NCBI RefSeq assembly: GCF_036010325.1
Contig: NZ_CP108550.1
Coordinates: 1 to 64,000, forward strand
Length of the DNA stretch: 64,000 bases
Direction: 5' to 3'
DNA from: Streptomyces sp. NBC_01210
GTDB lineage: Bacteria; Actinomycetota; Actinomycetes; Streptomycetales; Streptomycetaceae
Part shown: positions 25,412 to 33,264 of the stretch, one piece after another
Layout: every line of letters starts with the position of its first letter
How positions within the stretch are numbered: the stretch's first letter is position 1
Position numbers and translations under genes: made by a program
The notes under the pieces: model-generated
Told to the model about the DNA's origin: nothing
Database searches by the model: none
Seen by the model: only the letters and a program-made list of their open reading frames with translations

Positions 25412-25792
25412 TCAGGGGGTGAGGTCCAGTACGCGGACCGGCTCCCCCGCCCACCGGTGCGGGGCGGTGGTGGCGATGATCGCTCCGTCGGGACGGTCCG
25501 GGGTGGGCTGCGCCGCGTACTGGCTGTGCGCCGCGGCCCAGGTCTCCTGCCGCGCGACGGCCAGGGCGGCAGCCAGGTCCAGATCGAGGACGGTGATGCC
25601 GGGGAGGGAGGCCAGATGCTCGGCCGTGCCGGGCCGGGCCCGGTCGGCTTCGACCAGCGCGCACGCCGGGGCGTACAGGAACCAGTCCGCTTCGGCGTGG
25701 GCGCGGTGGATCAGGCGGGAGGCGAGGACGTTGCCCTGGCCGGCCGCAGCCATCGCGGTGTCGTCCAGAACGATGTGCATGGCGTCGCTCAC
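25412..25792 (-). CDS. PIN-domain toxin (VapC-like)
   Basis: About 126 residues from GTG 25792, which overlaps the antitoxin stop; ATG 25780 is an alternative. It starts HIVLDDTAMAAAGQGNVLAS, with the PIN first-strand Asp, has an acidic residue in CALVEADRA, and later PDRPDGAIIATTA, where the Asp fits the third acidic PIN residue. PIN toxins are Mg-dependent RNases acting on tRNA, rRNA or mRNA. Gene order (antitoxin first, overlapping) is that of VapBC pairs. Confidence 0.8.
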   Translation of the reverse strand: MSDAMHIVLDDTAMAAAGQGNVLASRLIHRAHAEADWFLYAPACALVEADRARPGTAEHLASLPGITVLDLDLAAALAVARQETWAAAHSQYAAQPTPDRPDGAIIATTAPHRWAGEPVRVLDLTP

Positions 25793-26046
25793 CGGCCGGC
25801 CACCTGGGCCAGGCGCCGGTCCAGCTCGCTGTCCAGGTCCCGTTCCTCGGCAGCGGTCGGTGCGTAGCCGTTCCATTCCTTCAACGCGGCCAGGGCCTTC
25901 TCCGCCCGCTCGGCACGCTCGGCCGGAGTCAGCAGCGTCTCAGCGAGACGGGCGAGATACGCGCGCAGCGACAGACCCTCAGCGGCCGCGATAGCGGCGA
26001 GCCGGTCTTTGGCTTCCTCGGGGATACGGACGTTGGCATCGGACAT
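25789..26046 (-). CDS. Ribbon-helix-helix antitoxin of PIN toxin
   Basis: This encodes 85 residues. MSDANVRIPEEAKDRLAAIA then AAEGLSLRAYLARLAETL is a ribbon-helix-helix-like DNA-binding domain (strand VRIP, two helices). The C-terminal half, with KALAALKEWNGYAPTAAEER, would bind the toxin. GGAAGGAGCACGACG precedes the ATG. Upstream, a perfect 24-bp palindrome built from GGGTAC units at 26072-26095 is the probable operator for autoregulation by antitoxin or the toxin-antitoxin complex. Confidence 0.8.
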   Translation of the reverse strand: MSDANVRIPEEAKDRLAAIAAAEGLSLRAYLARLAETLLTPAERAERAEKALAALKEWNGYAPTAAEERDLDSELDRRLAQVAGR

Positions 26047-26071
26047 CGTCGTGCTCCTTCCCATCCCGCCA

Positions 26072-26095
26072 GGGTACGGGTACGTACCCGTACCC
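26072..26095. promoter_or_regulatory. Perfect 24-bp palindrome, operator of PIN pair
   Basis: Two tandem GGGTAC units face two GTACCC units without spacer, 26 bp upstream of the antitoxin ATG. Direct repeats within each arm suit two ribbon-helix-helix dimers bound side by side. Confidence 0.75.
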
Positions 26096-26125
26096 GTCAC
26101 GCGCAATCTATTTCCAGTCCCTCCT

Positions 26126-26200
26126 GGCCCCGCCCGTGTGCTGCTACCTCGGCGGAGCCGCGCCGTCCCTCCCGGCCCTCCCCAGGGGAGGGCCGTCGGC
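26126..26200. terminator. Tandem hairpin element, copy 1
   Basis: GGCCCCGCC pairs imperfectly with GGCGGAGCC, then a second stem is formed by GCCGTCCCTCCCGGCCCTC and its downstream inverse to 26200. A closely related element lies at 33031-33104. It is positioned just after the TIGR02391-like gene, so a terminator role is likely. Confidence 0.55.
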
Positions 26201-26219
26201 TGTGCAATTACGGACCCTT

Positions 26220-26963
26220 CTACGCGCTCGCCTCGACCTGGCGACGCTTGGTCCGCTCGACCTGGCGCAGCAGCAGGTCCGCGAACTGGATGATCTCGGC
26301 AGCCTCGATCGGGTCGTCGAAGTCGACCGTGCGGTGGCTGGCGGGGTTCTTGTAGGCGCCCATGGCGCCGGCGAACAGCGCGGAGGCTGCCTCCTGCTCA
26401 CCGCCCTCGGCCCCCGCATCGGCGAGCGCGCCACCGACCTTGCCGTTCTGGTGCGGCTGGAACGCGGCGCGCATCAGGTGCACACCGACCAAGGAGTTCA
26501 GGCCGGAGGCGTCCCGGACGGCGACCTCGACCGCCTTCATCGCGGCGAAGCAGGCCGTCTCGTAGTCGCCAAGGCTGAAGTTGGTCCGCACCGTTCCTTC
26601 GAGAGCCGGGTGGAGAGGACCGGAGAGCCGTTCGTGGGCCTGGAACCGCGTGATGCCCTCCGGGTCCTTGGCCAGCTCCATGCCCTCCCGCGACAGCCGG
26701 CGGAACGCTTCAGACTGAGAAGGGACACGGGACAGCAGCGCGCGCGACTCAAGCCACGCCCAGGCGTCGGCCAGACCGTGCAACAGCGCGTGGGCGTCCG
26801 GCTCGTTCTGGAATGCCTGGCGTGCCGACCCAATCAGCCCGTCGAACTGCAGAAGCGGAGTGCTGCTGCTCGCGAGGTGCTGAGCGAGGAGGAGGGCGAC
26901 GTCCCGGGTGGGCAACTGCCGTATCTGCTCGGCCGGGACGGGCGGTAGGTAGGTGAAGTTCAT
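26220..26963 (-). CDS. TIGR02391-like protein, HEPN-type abortive infection candidate
   Basis: This encodes 247 residues. Features of the TIGR02391 family are GDYETACFAAMKAVEVAVRD, then GVHLMRAAFQ, and the late GAYKNPASHRTVDFDDPIEA with LLLRQVERTK. The NPASHR segment lies where this family carries its HEPN-like Arg/Asn-x4-His motif, consistent with a ribonuclease or abortive infection role. The N-terminal 100 residues contain SRALLSRVPSQSEAFRRLSR, a piece of which is also found at 18751-18855. No ribosome binding site is evident before ATG 26963. Downstream there is only a terminator; upstream lies a kinase relic. Confidence 0.7.
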   Translation of the reverse strand: MNFTYLPPVPAEQIRQLPTRDVALLLAQHLASSSTPLLQFDGLIGSARQAFQNEPDAHALLHGLADAWAWLESRALLSRVPSQSEAFRRLSREGMELAKDPEGITRFQAHERLSGPLHPALEGTVRTNFSLGDYETACFAAMKAVEVAVRDASGLNSLVGVHLMRAAFQPHQNGKVGGALADAGAEGGEQEAASALFAGAMGAYKNPASHRTVDFDDPIEAAEIIQFADLLLRQVERTKRRQVEASA

Positions 26964-27040
26964 GGGCGTCACGCTACGTCTCGGCCTCGACAATCCATGC
27001 CGGTTTCCGCCCGCCGTCTTCGTCGGCGCGCTGTCCCTGC

Positions 27041-27215
27041 TCACCGGCGCCATCGGCGCCACGAAGCGTCCGTGCTGCCGTCGCTGGTGAGGACGTTGAC
27101 CGCGACCAGACGGTCGACCTTCGGGTCGTGTGTCTGGTCAGACCTGGCCGAACCCGCCAGCCCCGATCGGCTCGATGAGCCGGTAGCGCCCGTCCAGCGC
27201 GGTCTCTGCCTGCAC
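27041..27215 (-). pseudogene. Serine/threonine kinase N-terminal relic
   Basis: The minus strand reads ALDGRYRLIEPIGAGGFGQV, the start and glycine-rich loop of a Hanks-type kinase. After a stop and frame change it continues as THDPKVDRLVAVNVLTSDG, the region around the catalytic-lysine strand, with Asn where Lys is expected. The rest of the gene is absent and the sequence then joins the TIGR02391-like gene upstream region. Nothing else is seen in 26964-27394. Confidence 0.65.
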
Positions 27216-27394
27216 GGCTCCCCCGCATCGCCCACCCGGGCGGGCGCCCGGTGCCTGATGATTGTGTTCCTGTCGCGCTACGCCGGAAACAACCACCCGT
27301 CACAGGATGTCCTGATCCCCGGCCAGGGACGGCACGGCCTGGCCGGGAAGCGCCCGGTGCTCGCCTGAAGGCTCACGGCGCTCCTGGGCATGCG

Positions 27395-27905
27395 TCAGAT
27401 GCCGGGCCATCGCTCCTGGGAGGCGATCCACTCCCGGCGGGCGTAGGCGCGGACCGCGTCCCGCTCGGCGTCCGTGCAGCCGTTCTCCAGAGCCGACGGA
27501 ACGTCGCCGGTGGTGCTGGTCCCGTGCTGCTGGTCGTGGCGAACGAGCTGCTCGGCGACGTCGGAGGCGTCAGTGCGCAGCTCCACATCTTTCGGCACCG
27601 GGTGGCTGGAGTCCTCTTGGTAGGGGCGCGGCAGGTAGCTGCCGCGCCCGTGACACAGGGCGAGCACGTCCAGGACAGCCGCGGTCTCCAGCAGATCGTC
27701 CCGGCACTCCAGCGCGAGACTGTTCACCTGAGAGTCGATGAGGTCCTGGCGGCGGGCGGTGTGCGCGGCCGCCAGGTGCTGACGGTCCATGACCTGCGCG
27801 TACAGCAGGGCCGGGACGAGTTGGCCGATGCGGACCAGGTGCTTTCCGTACGCGGCCTGAGCCGCCCGGCTGGTCGACCAGCCGGGCCACGGCTCATCGG
27901 GGGAA
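27395..27905 (-). pseudogene. 5'-truncated copy of the gene at 13779-14303
   Basis: The frame from SPDEPWPGWSTSRAAQAAYG to the stop is nearly identical to residues 6-174 of the gene at 13779, with a few substitutions (TARRQ for AARRQ, SSHPVPK for SRPVPK). The normal MSAHR start is missing and replaced by unrelated sequence, although the frame stays open upstream to 28198. It is probably not translated from its own start. Confidence 0.7.
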
Positions 27906-28118
27906 GCCGGCCCGCGTGAACACGCGCGCCCCAGCCACGCCACCCGAAGACGACCGCAGGCGTGATCCCCGGGGCAGCTGCGCCAGCGACAGACCCGCCG
28001 GGCACCCCTCCCTTCGTCACCGCACCCCCCGTGAAATGGGCCGGGAACCAGCCGGTGTTGCTGCGCCGACGGGGTGAACCGGAGCGTGATCGCGCCCCCG
28101 CGGGCGGTGGTTCGGGCT

Positions 28119-28529
28119 ATGTCTGTCGACATGATCAGAAACGTGATGCGTGCCGCTGTGGTCGCCGCTCTGGCGGCCCTGCCTCTGACCGTGCCCACGT
28201 CGGCTCCCGCAAAGGCCCGTGCCGCGCAGGCCGCTATCGAGTGCCCTGGTGGCTATGTGTGCATCTACCCGGAGGTCAACTTCGGGGGCCAGCCCTGGGT
28301 GCGCCGCGCGGTCGACGGCGGCGTGAAGGACCTGCCCGCCGCGATCCGTGACCGCGGCAGCTCGATCCGCAACAACTCCGATCGCACCGCACGGGTTTAC
28401 GAGAAGCGGAACTACTCGGGACGCTGGGTATGCGTGACCCGCAGCGGCGGCTCCATCCACGACCTGCGCTCCTACAACCTCAACGACCAGACCCGGTCTT
28501 TGAAAATCAACCGCAACGACTGCGGCTGA
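28119..28529 (+). CDS. Secreted peptidase inhibitor I36-like protein
   Basis: About 136 residues from ATG 28119, or 28131. A Sec signal (NVMRAAVVAALAALPLTVPT, then SAPAKARA) is followed by a beta/gamma-crystallin-like domain: ECPGGYVCIYPEVNFGGQPW, then RNNSDRTARVYEKRNYSGRW, VCVTRSGGSIHDL and the terminal KINRNDCG. The four cysteines and duplicated Tyr-rich Greek-key halves match Streptomyces family I36 (SMPI-like) metalloprotease inhibitors. It is expected to be extracellular. Monocistronic. Confidence 0.75.
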   Translation: MSVDMIRNVMRAAVVAALAALPLTVPTSAPAKARAAQAAIECPGGYVCIYPEVNFGGQPWVRRAVDGGVKDLPAAIRDRGSSIRNNSDRTARVYEKRNYSGRWVCVTRSGGSIHDLRSYNLNDQTRSLKINRNDCG

Positions 28530-28851
28530 TCCGATTTCCAAACGAAGGTGACCGTGCGGCCCGCATCGCGCGGTCTCCCGCTCGACTGCTTCCGCGATGC
28601 CCGGGTACCCGGTGACGGCCTGGTGCGCCGCGAGCGCATGGTGGAAGCCGGGTGAGGCCATCGAGAGGGTCTTCACCGGTGCCTCGGCCACGGCCGCAGT
28701 CGCCGGGGCGGGCTCCGTCATCGCGGCGCAGCCGCTGGTGGCCGCGCCCGAAGCCGCGCGCCCACCAGCGGCCAGGACCCGAACGGTACGGACTGCGTTC
28801 GTGCGACCGTCCCGTCACCACGGCCGTGGGGCCGTGCGCCCGGAGGTGTAG
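28530..28851. other. Intergenic, no gene supported
   Basis: Frames here are GC shadow frames without ribosome binding sites. No convincing hairpin terminator was seen between the convergent neighbours. Confidence 0.4.
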
Positions 28852-29937
28852 CTACTTGACGACAGATAGGGACGGTCGGACAGGCGCTGTTCGCTGTTCG
28901 CCACCCTTGTATCCGATAGGCACTAGGCCGAATACGTAGTGGCTTAGCTCTTCGGGAAAAATGTGGACTGCTTTGGCGAGCTCATTGATGGACGTTCCGT
29001 CGGCACGTAGGGCTTCGAATACTTTCGAGATCAGTTTGCTACTCTCTCGGACCATGGATGAGCCTGGCTCTCCCTTTCGGTATCCGAGTTGAGCCAGCTG
29101 TTTCGCGGTTTGCTGAAAACGCCATTCAGAGAGCAGTCTCATGGTCCGGAGACGGTAGGCAAAGGCCATAGCGGACACGCCCCAGCGCCCCTTGGCGCTC
29201 AAAATACGTTCGACGCTGGCGTTGTTGACCTGCTGGGCAAGGATGCCGGACCGCGGCATGAGGAAGGCGGAGGCAAAGGCGTCTGCGGCGGCTTCGGCTT
29301 TCGGCCCGCGGGGGGACTGGTAGCCGCTGTGGAGCACAAGGTGCCCGAGTTCATGGGCAGCGTCGAAGCGTCCGCGTTCGCCGGTCTTGCGGGTGTTGAA
29401 CAGGACGTAGGGGGTGCCGTGTCGGGTGGTGGAAAAGGCATCGGCTTCGAGGCAGTCCGGAGCGAGGGAGAAGACACGCACGCCGTGTGCTTCGAGAAGG
29501 TGGACCATGTTCGGCGCCGGCGCTTCACCGAGACCCCAGTCGCCGCGCACTTGGTCGGCTGCGGCTTCGGGGGTGAGGTCGGCGTATGAGGGGACGTCTG
29601 GCTTGGGAAGCGTGAAGTGCTCTTCGAACCAGTGGTTCAAGGTAGCTGCGATGGAGCCGCAACTGAGGGCGCCGTCCCGCTCGGCTGCGCTCATTTTGGA
29701 GGGGGCGCGGAAGCTGACGGCTCCGGGGACCATGTACGGCGCTGGCGGTGCGTGGAAGAACGAAAGGGGGAAGCTCAGGGCTGCGGCGAGTGAGGAAAGT
29801 GTCTCCTCGGACGGGTTCTTGCGCGCGTTCTCGAAGGCGGTGATGCTTTGGGGCGAGAATCCCGATTCGCGGGACAGTGCCGCTAGGGTCATGCGCCGTC
29901 GTTTTCGGGCGAGTACCAGTCTTTCGGGGGTAAACAC
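28852..29937 (-). CDS. XRE regulator with ImmA/IrrE metallopeptidase domain
   Basis: This encodes 361 residues. At 5-58 is a Cro/CI helix-turn-helix (MTLAALSRESGFSPQSITAF). At about 120-230 is an ImmA/IrrE zinc peptidase with HELGH at 195-199, and EAAADAFASAFLMP supplying the downstream acidic ligand. The C-terminal 130 residues are helical. Family members cleave repressors under stress and control phage, ICE or toxin genes. It follows a 221-residue unknown gene by 21 bp on the same strand, the arrangement of toxin-antitoxin or induction pairs. Confidence 0.85.
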   Translation of the reverse strand: MFTPERLVLARKRRRMTLAALSRESGFSPQSITAFENARKNPSEETLSSLAAALSFPLSFFHAPPAPYMVPGAVSFRAPSKMSAAERDGALSCGSIAATLNHWFEEHFTLPKPDVPSYADLTPEAAADQVRGDWGLGEAPAPNMVHLLEAHGVRVFSLAPDCLEADAFSTTRHGTPYVLFNTRKTGERGRFDAAHELGHLVLHSGYQSPRGPKAEAAADAFASAFLMPRSGILAQQVNNASVERILSAKGRWGVSAMAFAYRLRTMRLLSEWRFQQTAKQLAQLGYRKGEPGSSMVRESSKLISKVFEALRADGTSINELAKAVHIFPEELSHYVFGLVPIGYKGGEQRTAPVRPSLSVVK

Positions 29938-29958
29938 TTTCCCCAGCTCCCGTCGTAC

Positions 29959-30624
29959 CTAGTTGCTCTTCGGCCTGACCTCGAACTCCGGGTCGTTGCC
30001 GTCGTCGGGCGCGTCCAGGAGGGCGATGTCTAGGCCTGGGTCGTTTCGGGTGAAGAGTGGCAGGCGCTCACTCCACTCGTTCACGTACTTCCCTTCCATT
30101 TTCACCGGAAGTGAGAGTTCTGCTGAGAGGTTGCCGTCGTCGTTTCGCTCGTAGAGCAGGAACCACAGAGGCATCGAGTCGAGCTCGCCGCCGAATTCGA
30201 CCTCGTCGCGGAAGCTGAGGACACTCTGACCGCCGCGCTCGTACTTGACGTTGTTCTCCACCAGCTGGGCCATGACGCGGCCCTTGGGGTTCTTCGAGCG
30301 GACATCGCGGTCAAGGTCGCCGACGCCTTCCGATCCACTGACAGCTGTAATGGCGTGGCTCCCCGAAGGGTGGACGACACGCAGGATGCTGTCGCGGGAG
30401 GTGTACTTCCACACCGGGTTCTGCTTCTCGGGATCAGTCAGGTACTCCGCCAGGTAGCGGTTGGTCCTGCTCCAGAACGTGATGCCGGCCATCGCGGGCG
30501 CGTCGAACGCCGTGCACATCCGGGCCTGAGCCGCAGCCCAGTCGAGCGCTTCCTCGAATAACTCCTTAGCCACTCCAAGCTGCTTGAGCCTCGCCTCGAT
30601 CTGGCGTGCTTCGGTGCCGGTCAC
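29959..30624 (-). CDS. Unknown partner of the XRE-ImmA gene
   Basis: This encodes 221 residues from GTG 30624, preceded by GGGAGGGATGCC; the frame is open to 30675. The N-terminal part is helical (ARQIEARLKQLGVAKELFEE, then LDWAAAQARMCTA), followed by a mixed region with WSRTNRYLAEYLTDPE and a beta-rich end (MPLWFLLYERNDDGNLSAEL). No enzymatic motif was recognised. It is the first gene of a two-gene operon with the XRE-ImmA regulator. It may be the effector or toxin controlled by that protein. Confidence 0.65.
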   Translation of the reverse strand: MTGTEARQIEARLKQLGVAKELFEEALDWAAAQARMCTAFDAPAMAGITFWSRTNRYLAEYLTDPEKQNPVWKYTSRDSILRVVHPSGSHAITAVSGSEGVGDLDRDVRSKNPKGRVMAQLVENNVKYERGGQSVLSFRDEVEFGGELDSMPLWFLLYERNDDGNLSAELSLPVKMEGKYVNEWSERLPLFTRNDPGLDIALLDAPDDGNDPEFEVRPKSN

Positions 30625-30776
30625 GGCATCCCTCCCAGGGTTGGTTTCACAGACCGTACCTGAAACGAGGGCCACTTTTTGAAACCTTGGCGATCATTGC
30701 ACAGGCGTTCGAATGTGTCCATGCGGGCATCACGGCTTTCCGTGTGCGCTTTCCCGGCTTCGCAAGGAAGCCGGAC

Positions 30777-31164
30777 CTGCTCCCCGCACTCGCGGGGATG
30801 GTCCCGTCGTCCGGTCCGCCGTCGCCAGCGCGCTGGCCTGCTCCCCGCGGGGATGGTCCCGCGTACGCCACCTATCCCGGCATCACCCGCGGCTGCTCCC
30901 CGCACCCGCGGGGATGGTCCCAGACCACCGGGCTCGACCGTGCGCGAGTCGAACTGCTCCCCGCACCCGCGGGGATGGTCCCAGGAGGAGCCGGTGGACC
31001 GCCGCGCCTTCCTGCTGCTCCCCGCACCCGCGGAGATGGTCCCCTGCCCCTTCGACTGCCCGAACGTCCGCACCTCTGCTCCCCGCACCCGCGGGGATGG
31101 TCCCGGCCAGGACGTCGCCGCGCAGATCCTTTGGTACTGCTCCCCGCACCCGCGGGGATGTCCC
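30777..31164 (+). CRISPR. CRISPR array 1, type I-E, 7 repeats
   Basis: Repeats begin CTGCTCCCCGCACCCGCGGG and end GATGGTCCC (29 bp) with 32-bp spacers. Repeat 1 has a T variant, repeat 2 lacks the internal 6 bp, repeat 5 has GAGATGG, and the last (31137-31164) lacks one base, like the final repeat of the array ending at 56310. Spacers 2 and 3 recur at 57410-57441 and 60304-60335. No leader of the cas-proximal type precedes it. An IS is inserted 12 bp after the last repeat. Confidence 0.95.
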
Positions 31165-31176
31165 CCACCTGGCTGA

Positions 31177-32783
31177 GCTTGTTTTTTATCCTCTGGCGTC
31201 GAACAGTGCGTCGCACAGGTTCACTCACCTGGGAATTCGCCGGACAGGCGGACGGCCCCCGCATGAGCATGCGTTCCGTCACAGAACCGCACTCATACGA
31301 AGGCCGCAGGGTGAGTCTGCTGCAGCACGATGCCCGGCACGAGGCATTCGACTTCACGTCCCACTTTCGGGAGGACTTCTACGGATGCCTGACCCGGCGC
31401 GGTGACACCTTGTTCGAAGTCACGGACGCGATGCTCTGCGAGAACGGGCCGGTGACCTCGCCGGTCGATCTGACGCTGCTGGCTGAACACCGGCGTGGGC
31501 ACGGCGCGTTGTACGACGCGCTCAACCAGGGCCGCGTCGACGCGGACGGGCTGCGGAAGGCACTGGCCGTGCTGCCGCAGCCCAAGGCCGCCGACGGGCG
31601 CCTGGTCCTGGCGGTCGATGTCTCGCCGTGGCTGCGTCCGGACGCGCCGACCAGCCCGGACCGTCTGTTCTGCCACGTCTACGGACGCTCGGGACGCTCC
31701 AGTGACCAGTTCATTCCCGGCTGGCCCTACTCGTTCGTCGCCGCGCTGGAGACGGGCCGCACCTCGTGGTGCCAGCTGCTGGACGCGGTCCGCCTCGGCC
31801 CCGACGATGATGTCGCCGAGGTCACCGCCCGGCAGGTCCGCCGCGTCGTGAACGACTTGATCGGCCGGGGCCAGTGGGAGGACGGCGACCCGGACATCCT
31901 GGTCGTCTTCGACGCCGGCTACGACGCCCCGCGCATGGCCTACCGCCTCGACGGCCTGCCCGTCGAGGTGCTGGGACGGATGCGTGCGGACCGTGTCATG
32001 CGACGGCCGACACCCTCGCTCAAGGAGTACTCCCTGTCCTATCCCCAGGGCGGGCGACCGCCGAGGCACGGCAAGGAGTTCCGCTTCGCCAGGCCCGATA
32101 CCTGGGGCGAGCCCGACGCGGAAACGGTGCAGGTCACCGACCGCTACGGCACCGCCCAGGCCATGGCCTGGGACCGCATCCACCCCAGGCTCACCACCCG
32201 CAGCGCGTGGATCGACCACGACGGCGAACTCCCCATCATCGAGGGCACCCTCATCCGCCTCCAGGTGGACCATCTGCCCGGCGGAGGTGACCCACTACCC
32301 GTCTGGCTGTGGTCCTCCAAGACCGGCATGACCAGCGAGGACGTCGACCTGCGATGGCAAGCGTTCTTGCGACGCTTCGATCTTGAACATACTTTCCGTT
32401 TCGTAAAGCAGACGCTCGGCTGGACCCGTCCCAGGCTCCGTACTCCCGAGGCCGCGGACCGGTGGACGTGGCTCGTGATCGCGGCACATACCCAGCTCCG
32501 GCTCACCCGCGAGGCCGCAGCCGATCTCCGCCGCCCCTGGGAGAAGCGGGCCGAGCCCGCCCGGCTCACCCCGGCCCGCGTCCGCCGGGGGTTCAGGAAC
32601 CTCCGCCCTCACCTGCATAGTCCGGCCCGTGCACCCAAACCCTCAACTCCCGGCCCAGGACGCCCACTTGGCTCGAAGAACCGGCGACCCGCCACCCGTT
32701 ACGACGTGGGCAAATCGACCAGGCGCCCTGAAAGCATCGCTGAACGTAATCAACTCAAAGCTCACAAACCATAAAAAACAAGC
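31177..32783 (+). mobile_element. Insertion sequence, copy A, 1607 bp
   Basis: The ends are inverted repeats GCTTGTTTTTTAT and ATAAAAAACAAGC. The flanks are TGA on the left and TCA on the right, a 3-bp target duplication with one change if the end assignment is right. The element interrupts the sequence that follows array 1, which is intact after the array at 55856-56310. An identical-length inverted copy is at 36356-37962. Confidence 0.85.
31263..32774 (+). CDS. DDE transposase of IS copy A
   Basis: About 503 residues from ATG 31263 (or 31269). Acidic residues fit a DDE RNase H fold: AVDVSPWLRPDA (first Asp), LVVFDAGYDAPRMAYRL (second Asp) and FDLEHTFRFVKQTLGWTRPR (Glu). The C-terminus is basic (KSTRRPESIAERNQLKAHKP). 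This resembles the Streptomyces transposase group near IS4/IS701; the exact family is not certain. It is the only gene of the element, and the copy at 36365-37876 encodes the same protein. Confidence 0.85.
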   Translation: MSMRSVTEPHSYEGRRVSLLQHDARHEAFDFTSHFREDFYGCLTRRGDTLFEVTDAMLCENGPVTSPVDLTLLAEHRRGHGALYDALNQGRVDADGLRKALAVLPQPKAADGRLVLAVDVSPWLRPDAPTSPDRLFCHVYGRSGRSSDQFIPGWPYSFVAALETGRTSWCQLLDAVRLGPDDDVAEVTARQVRRVVNDLIGRGQWEDGDPDILVVFDAGYDAPRMAYRLDGLPVEVLGRMRADRVMRRPTPSLKEYSLSYPQGGRPPRHGKEFRFARPDTWGEPDAETVQVTDRYGTAQAMAWDRIHPRLTTRSAWIDHDGELPIIEGTLIRLQVDHLPGGGDPLPVWLWSSKTGMTSEDVDLRWQAFLRRFDLEHTFRFVKQTLGWTRPRLRTPEAADRWTWLVIAAHTQLRLTREAAADLRRPWEKRAEPARLTPARVRRGFRNLRPHLHSPARAPKPSTPGPGRPLGSKNRRPATRYDVGKSTRRPESIAERNQLKAHKP

Positions 32784-32995
32784 TCAGAAGCTGTCGAAGT
32801 GGGCGTTGACCCTGGTGAAGCCGTCCCGCAGTTCGCGGCGCAGCGCGGCCTGGCCCTCGATGACGGCGGCGAAGTTACCGCCGGTCTGCACCTGCAGAGC
32901 CTCGGCACGCCGCTACTGCCAGGCGATTCCGGCCGGGTCGATCTCGAACGGGAACGGGAGGTTAATCCAGTGCAATGCTGTGACGGCGGTGATCC
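32784..32995 (-). pseudogene. Duplicated array flank with Uma2 C-terminal relic
   Basis: This segment parallels 56327-56505, the region after the array at 55856-56310, with about 90 percent identity over 180 bp. On minus it includes FPFEIDPAGIAWQ, the end of a Uma2-family protein (FRFEIDPAGIARQ in the intact gene). The rest of the gene is missing. Confidence 0.75.
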
Positions 32996-33030
32996 TCCAC
33001 TCCCCCGGCGGAGGTCTCCCCACCACCCTT

Positions 33031-33104
33031 GGCCCCGCCCGTGTGCTGCCACCTGGGCGGGGCCACGCCGTCCCTCCCGGCCTCCCCACGGGAGGGCCGA
33101 CGGC
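33031..33104. terminator. Tandem hairpin element, copy 2
   Basis: GGCCCCGCCC (33031-33040) pairs perfectly with GGGCGGGGCC (33055-33064), then GCCGTCCCTCCCG pairs with CGGGAGGGCCGACGGC. It is a relative of the element at 26126-26200. No gene is seen between here and 33264. Confidence 0.65.
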
Positions 33105-33264
33105 TGCGCAGGGGGCGCCAGGGGGCTCCCTGCAGTCGGGACGGCCTTAACTTGCAGGCCTCGCGAGAGGCCCTCGCCGACACATTCCTTCGCGCAGCCA
33201 GGCCATTCACGCCGCGCTCTTCACCTACGAATCCAGGGGATTGACAAGATAGAGAACAAGATCG

